64,000 bases of DNA from Pseudomonadota bacterium. GTDB lineage: Bacteria; Pseudomonadota; Gammaproteobacteria; Xanthomonadales; Rhodanobacteraceae. This document shows positions 60,446 to 64,000 of this stretch, piece by piece. The notes under the pieces were generated by a model. The model was given only the letters and a program-made list of their open reading frames with translations, had not been told where the DNA came from and did no database searches. How positions within the stretch are numbered: the first letter of the stretch is position 1; the number at the start of each line of letters is the position of its first letter. The position numbers and the translations under genes are program-made. Where the stretch lies: NCBI GenBank assembly GCA_021792975.1, contig JAJYTR010000001.1, positions 1 through 64,000 of the forward strand. Direction: 5' to 3'.

Positions 60446-60694
60446 ATGTGCGCCAGAACCGAACTGCTGGCCGCGTTCGCGGCGGTGCTGCTCGCCAGCC
60501 TTTCGCTGGGGGTGGTGCGGGCCGGTTGCGAGGCGGGCGTACTGCAGGACCGGGTTCATGCGGGCACGACGCACCCGGTGCGCACCGGGTGGGCGATGCC
60601 GCATGCCGCCGCGGAAACCAACGATCGCGCCGGCGCCGGCCTGGAAACCGGCATGCCCTACTATTCCTTCGCCGCGCGCAGTCTGCATTTCTGA
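60446..60694 (+). CDS. Small hydrophobic peptide 3 of the GntR/ABC cassette
   Basis: 82 residues from ATG 60446, 12 bp after peptide 2. The start MCARTELLAAFAAVLLASLSLGVVRAGCEAG repeats the hydrophobic-then-RAG plan of peptides 1 and 2, followed by a longer polar tail (HAGTTHPVRTGWAMPHAAAETNDRAGAGLETGMPYYSFAARSLHF). VRAGC is not a good lipobox because of the Arg. Function unknown; 12 bp before the GntR gene. Confidence 0.65.
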   Translation: MCARTELLAAFAAVLLASLSLGVVRAGCEAGVLQDRVHAGTTHPVRTGWAMPHAAAETNDRAGAGLETGMPYYSFAARSLHF

Positions 60695-60706
60695 CGGATC
60701 CCGACC

Positions 60707-61078
60707 ATGAGCGTCACCTGGAACGACAGCGTCCCCATCTACCGTCAGCTGCGCGACCGCGTGGTGGCGATGATCCTCGATGGCGTGCTGAAGGAAGGTG
60801 ATGCGCTGCCCTCGGTGCGCCAGGTGGCAGCCGATTTCCAGATCAATCCGTTGACCGTATCCAAGGCCTACCAGGAGCTGGTGGACGAGACGCTGGTGGA
60901 AAAGCGCCGCGGGCTCGGCATGTACGTCACCGAGGGCGCACGCAGCAAGCTGCTGGGCAGCGAGCGCGAGCGCTTCCTGCGTGACGAGTGGCCCGCCCTG
61001 CTGGAGCGCATCCGGCGCATGGGCCTGGACCCCGCAACCCTGCTCGAGGCCGACGGCCACAAGGAGAACGAGGCATGA
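60707..61078 (+). CDS. GntR-family regulator, YtrA subfamily
   Basis: 123 residues. Winged HTH of the GntR family: PIYRQLRDRVVAMILDGVLKEGDALPSVRQVAADFQINPLTVSKAYQELVDETLVEKRRGLGMYV, followed by only a short helical tail (about 50 residues) for dimerisation, the mark of the YtrA subfamily. Such regulators usually repress the ABC-transporter operon that contains them and respond to envelope-active compounds (Bacillus YtrA) or control virulence (HpaR1 of Xanthomonas). Its stop overlaps the ABC ATPase start (ATGA). Confidence 0.93.
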   Translation: MSVTWNDSVPIYRQLRDRVVAMILDGVLKEGDALPSVRQVAADFQINPLTVSKAYQELVDETLVEKRRGLGMYVTEGARSKLLGSERERFLRDEWPALLERIRRMGLDPATLLEADGHKENEA

Positions 61079-61932
61079 GTGCAGTCATCCAGGCACACGG
61101 CCTGCGCAAGCGGTACCGCAACACCGAGGCCTTGCGCGGTGTCGATTTCACAATCGAGTCCGGACGCATCGTGGGCCTGATCGGCCCCAACGGGGCGGGC
61201 AAGACCACCGCGCTGAAAGCCATCCTCGGCCTCACCGAGTTCGAAGGCCGGCTCGATGTACTGGGGCACGATCCGCGCGTCGGGCGCGAGCGGATGATGC
61301 GCGATGTGAGCTTCATCGCCGACGTGGCCGTGCTGCCGCGCTGGATCCGCGTGCGGCAGGTCGTCGATTTCGTCGCCGGCGTGCATCCACGTTTCGATCG
61401 CGCGCGCTGCGAGGCTTTCCTGGCGCGCACCAAGCTGCTGCAGAACGCGCGCGTACGCGAACTTTCCAAAGGCATGATCGTGCAGCTGCATCTGGCGCTG
61501 GTGATGGCGATCGACGCCCGCCTGCTGGTGCTGGACGAGCCCACGCTGGGGCTGGACCTGCTGTATCGCAAGCAGTTCTACCAGAGCCTGCTCGAGGATT
61601 ACTTCGACGAGCAGCGCACCATCCTGATCACCACCCACCAGGTCGAAGAAATCGAGCATATCCTCAGCGACGTGATGTTCATCCGCGAAGGCAGCATCAC
61701 GCTGCAAAGCGACATGGACAGCTTGGGCGAGCGCTATGCCGAGGTCATGGTCAACCCCGAACAGGGCGACGCCGCGCGCGCATTGAAACCACTGAGCGAG
61801 CGCAGCGTGTTTGGCCGGAGCGTGTTCTTGTTCGATGGCGTCGCGCGCGCGCAGTTGCAGACACTGGGTGAAGTGCGCCGGCCTTCGCTGGCCGACATTT
61901 TCGTGGCCTCCATGCAAGGATCCTACGCATGA
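61075..61932 (+). CDS. ABC transporter ATP-binding protein
   Basis: 285 residues from ATG 61075; the track start is inside the GntR gene. Walker A is GLIGPNGAGKTTALKAILG, Walker B is RLLVLDEPTLGLDLL, H-loop Thr-Thr-His (ITTHQVEEIEHIL). The signature reads LSKGMIVQLHLAL instead of LSGGQ, as in the BcrA/YtrB branch, which lacks the Gln. The last 80 residues are a family-typical extension. Pairs with the permease downstream (ATGA overlap) as an ABC-2 type exporter or sensor-transporter. Confidence 0.93.
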   Translation: MSAVIQAHGLRKRYRNTEALRGVDFTIESGRIVGLIGPNGAGKTTALKAILGLTEFEGRLDVLGHDPRVGRERMMRDVSFIADVAVLPRWIRVRQVVDFVAGVHPRFDRARCEAFLARTKLLQNARVRELSKGMIVQLHLALVMAIDARLLVLDEPTLGLDLLYRKQFYQSLLEDYFDEQRTILITTHQVEEIEHILSDVMFIREGSITLQSDMDSLGERYAEVMVNPEQGDAARALKPLSERSVFGRSVFLFDGVARAQLQTLGEVRRPSLADIFVASMQGSYA

Positions 61933-62900
61933 ACACCATGCATTGGCTGCTGAAACGCGAATTCTGGGAACACCGTGGCGGCTTCTTCTGGGCGCCACTG
62001 TGGACGGGCGCGGCGGTGTTGGCGCTCACCCTGCTCGGCCTGTTCGCCGGCGAGGTGCGCATGCTGCAGGCCGGCGACGGCGCATCGAACTCGGCCCTCT
62101 CCATGCTGTTTTTTTCCGAGCAGACGCCCGGGCAGATCGAACACGCTGCCAAACTGCTCAATGGCTCGCTGCTCGGTGTGAACGCGCTGTTCGGCCTGGT
62201 CATGGGCGTCGTGCTGTTTTTCTATCTGCTGGGCGCGCTGTACGACGACCGCAGGGATCGCAGTGTGCTGTTCTGGAAATCGCTGCCCGTATCCGATGCC
62301 GGCACGGTGATCAGCAAGGCGCTGATGGCGACGGTGCTGATCCCGTTCCTGGTGTTCGGCCTGATGCTGGTTACCTGGCTGCTGCTGCAGATCCTGTTCA
62401 GCGTATTCGTACTGATCCATGGCGGCAGCCCGTGGACGCTGATCTGGGGGCAGCACAGCTTGCTGCCGATGCTCGCCGTGATGCTCGCAGACCTGCCCGC
62501 GCACATGCTGTGGAGCCTGCTGGCGGTCGGCTGGTTGCTGTTGTGCTCGGCGGCGGTGCGCAGCAAACCCTTTCTGTGGGCGGTGCTGATCCCCGTACTG
62601 GCTGGTATCGCCAATGGCTGGATCGGCCTGATGGGCGTGCCCAATCTGCCCGCATGGTTCGTGTGGCGCGAAGGCATTGCGCGGATGCTGTTGGGCATGC
62701 TGGGTCTTTACGGCACCTGGGGGCAGACCCGCTCCGTCGGCGACGGGGCATTGCGCAGCGGCAGCATTTTCGGCTGGGAGGCGGCCGGGCGCGGGCTCGG
62801 CGCACTCTATGCGTCGCCGGAGCTGTGGATCGGCGCCCTGGTGGGTATCGCGATGATTGCTGGCGCAGTGTGGTTCCGGCGCCGCAGCAGCGAAGCGTGA
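61929..62900 (+). CDS. ABC transporter permease of the YtrC/ABC-2 type
   Basis: 323 residues from ATG 61929, overlapping the ATPase stop. MNTMHWLLKREFWEHRGGFFWAPLWTGAAVLALTLLGLFAG starts with an amphipathic helix followed by about six membrane segments; a large external loop (about 42-90) is present. LFFYLLGALYDDRRDRSVLFWKSLPVSD is the typical coupling-helix region of ABC-2 permeases (DRRDRSILFWKSLPVSD). The substrate is unknown; the cotranscribed small peptides are candidate cargo or partners. Confidence 0.9.
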   Translation: MNTMHWLLKREFWEHRGGFFWAPLWTGAAVLALTLLGLFAGEVRMLQAGDGASNSALSMLFFSEQTPGQIEHAAKLLNGSLLGVNALFGLVMGVVLFFYLLGALYDDRRDRSVLFWKSLPVSDAGTVISKALMATVLIPFLVFGLMLVTWLLLQILFSVFVLIHGGSPWTLIWGQHSLLPMLAVMLADLPAHMLWSLLAVGWLLLCSAAVRSKPFLWAVLIPVLAGIANGWIGLMGVPNLPAWFVWREGIARMLLGMLGLYGTWGQTRSVGDGALRSGSIFGWEAAGRGLGALYASPELWIGALVGIAMIAGAVWFRRRSSEA

Positions 62901-62969
62901 CCGCCCGAACGACTGGTGCTGCTCCATGCAGCGCCAGTCCGACAAAGCCTCAGCAGGTGCCCCGCAAGA

Positions 62970-63377
62970 TCATTTCTTGGTATTCGGTTGCGCCTGCGCG
63001 TTGACCACGGTCAATTTGCCATCGAGCTCGGCATAGCCCTTGAAGCCGAAGGTTACCTGCAGGCCGGCGAACCAGCGCAACTGGGTGTCCTTGACCCCCG
63101 ATTCTCGGCTCGGCTTGAGCAGGACCGTCTTCGGCAGTTTCTTCTGTTCGTCCAGGTAGCGGAAATGGCTGGCCAGGTCTTCGGGCGACAGCAGTGCGCC
63201 ATCCAGCAGGAACTGGCCGTTTTTGTAGGTCTCGAGCGTCATGTCGAAGTGCTGCGGCACGTTGGCCGTGACCGGGGCGCCGCTGCGCACGTTACCGTTG
63301 CAGCCGGCCAGCAGCAGCGCCGCCGCCAGGGTGCCGGCCGCCAGCGTCGCGCGCGGGAAAAGCTTGCGGGATGACAT
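62970..63377 (-). CDS. Small lipoprotein with an ExbD-like periplasmic domain
   Basis: 135 residues from ATG 63377; the track start overlaps dcd. Signal peptide and lipobox: FPRATLAAGTLAAALLLAGCNGN, so lipidation at Cys 23. The mature part (HFDMTLETYKNGQFLLDGALLSPEDLASHFRYLDEQKKLPKTVLLKPSRESGVKDTQLRWFAGLQVTFGFKGYAELDGKL) resembles the periplasmic domain of ExbD/TolR proteins by eye (dG, LSPEDLASHFRYL, VLL). Uncharacterised. It lies 28 bp downstream of dcd on the same strand, so it is probably cotranscribed. Confidence 0.8.
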   Translation of the reverse strand: MSSRKLFPRATLAAGTLAAALLLAGCNGNVRSGAPVTANVPQHFDMTLETYKNGQFLLDGALLSPEDLASHFRYLDEQKKLPKTVLLKPSRESGVKDTQLRWFAGLQVTFGFKGYAELDGKLTVVNAQAQPNTKK

Positions 63378-63405
63378 CGTGGAAGTACTCCGGAGGATGG
63401 GCATT

Positions 63406-63969
63406 TCAGGCGCGCGGCAGTGTAACGCCACGCTGCCCCTGGTACTTGCCGCCACGGTCACGGTAGCTGATGGCACAGACTTCGTCGGACTCCAGGAACA
63501 GCATCTGCGCCACGCCCTCGTTGGCGTAGATGCGGGCCGGCAGCGGCGTGGTGTTGGAGAACTCCAGCGTCACGTGCCCCTCCCATTCCGGCTCCAGCGG
63601 CGTGACGTTGACGATGATGCCGCAGCGCGCATACGTGCTTTTGCCCAGGCAGATGGTGAGTACGTTGCGCGGGATGCGGAAGTACTCGACCGTGCGTGCG
63701 AGCGCGAACGAATTGGGCGGGATGATGCACTCGCCGGCGCACACGTCGACGAAGCTGCGCGCATCGAAGTGCTTGGGATCGACGATGGTGGTGTTGATAT
63801 TGGTGAATACCTTGAATTCGTCGGCACAGCGCACGTCGTAACCGTAGCTGGAGGTGCCGTAGGACACGATGCGATGTCCGCCGGCTTCGCGCACCTGTCC
63901 GGGCTCGAAAGGCTCGATCATGCCTTGTGCGGCCATGCGGCGGATCCAGTGGTCGGATTTGATGGACAT
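63406..63969 (-). CDS. dcd: dCTP deaminase
   Basis: Converts dCTP to dUTP for thymidylate synthesis. 187 residues. The trimeric dUTPase-like fold is recognisable by [110 protein letters not shown], with the catalytic Glu in PLEPEWEGH. The upstream 31 bp to the window edge hold no gene. Confidence 0.97.
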   Translation of the reverse strand: MSIKSDHWIRRMAAQGMIEPFEPGQVREAGGHRIVSYGTSSYGYDVRCADEFKVFTNINTTIVDPKHFDARSFVDVCAGECIIPPNSFALARTVEYFRIPRNVLTICLGKSTYARCGIIVNVTPLEPEWEGHVTLEFSNTTPLPARIYANEGVAQMLFLESDEVCAISYRDRGGKYQGQRGVTLPRA

Positions 63970-64000
63970 GCGAGCTCCGGCGCCGGCGCGCCTATTCGAT

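Overview
The window is a very GC-rich bacterial chromosome segment with dense, ordinary housekeeping genes. Several features point to a gammaproteobacterium, most likely of the Xanthomonadales (Lysobacterales). It has gammaproteobacterial blocks (trxB/ftsK-lolA-rarA-serS, nudJ-mnmA-hflD, clpS-clpA/infA, serC-pheA-aroA-kdsB, uvrC-pgsA-tRNA Gly/Cys/Leu), a smc-zipA pair, an RF2 gene with the classical programmed frameshift, and a YkgO-type L36. This taxonomic call is an inference from gene content, not from a search. No prophage, insertion sequence, integrase or CRISPR array was seen.

Layout. 1-5 kb: a truncated AraC regulator, then a leftward trxB-GNAT-aat operon divergent from alanine dehydrogenase. 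5-12.6 kb: ftsK, lolA, rarA, an MFS transporter, serS and a small membrane protein. 12.6-16.7 kb: tRNA-Ser(UGA), a cold-shock protein, tRNA-Ala(CGC), RNase D and a membrane protein with a FGE-sulfatase fold that lacks the expected cysteines. 16.7-24.6 kb: prfB-lysS, YciI-like and BolA genes, an AT-rich spacer with a perfect FNR-type box, smc and zipA. 24.6-36.1 kb: acyl-CoA-binding protein, PilZ protein, fadD, S10 peptidase, sulfotransferase, acnA facing away from a LysR gene, and leftward nudJ-mnmA-hflD. 36.2-39.8 kb: clpS-clpA, infA and a frameshifted PHA-system gene. 39.8-45 kb: FHA protein, serC, pheA, aroA, kdsB, tightly packed. 45-50 kb: thioredoxin-fold/NHL protein, uvrC, pgsA, three tRNAs and a UvrY/GacA-type regulator. 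50-54.7 kb: folD-guaB-guaA-tadA. 54.7-59.7 kb: a Z-prenyltransferase, rpmJ, a small exported protein and aguA-aguB-TraB. 60-63 kb: three tandem small membrane or exported peptides, a YtrA-type GntR regulator, an ABC ATPase and a permease. 63-64 kb: a lipoprotein and dcd.

Functional themes: aminoacylation and translation (serS, lysS, prfB, infA, rpmJ, tRNAs, aat, mnmA, tadA), division and chromosome handling (ftsK, smc, zipA, rarA, uvrC), purine and one-carbon supply (folD, guaB, guaA), aromatic and serine synthesis (serC, pheA, aroA), KDO, phospholipid and polyprenyl precursors (kdsB, pgsA, cis-prenyltransferase), acyl-CoA metabolism (ACBP, fadD) and agmatine-to-putrescine conversion (aguA, aguB).

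The least explained signals are three. First, the peptide/GntR/ABC cassette with a palindrome lying on its own promoter. Second, a 32-nt palindromic element found just after both lysS and acnA, with a compensatory base-pair change and with the 3' end of each gene duplicated beside it. Third, the FNR-type box ahead of smc.
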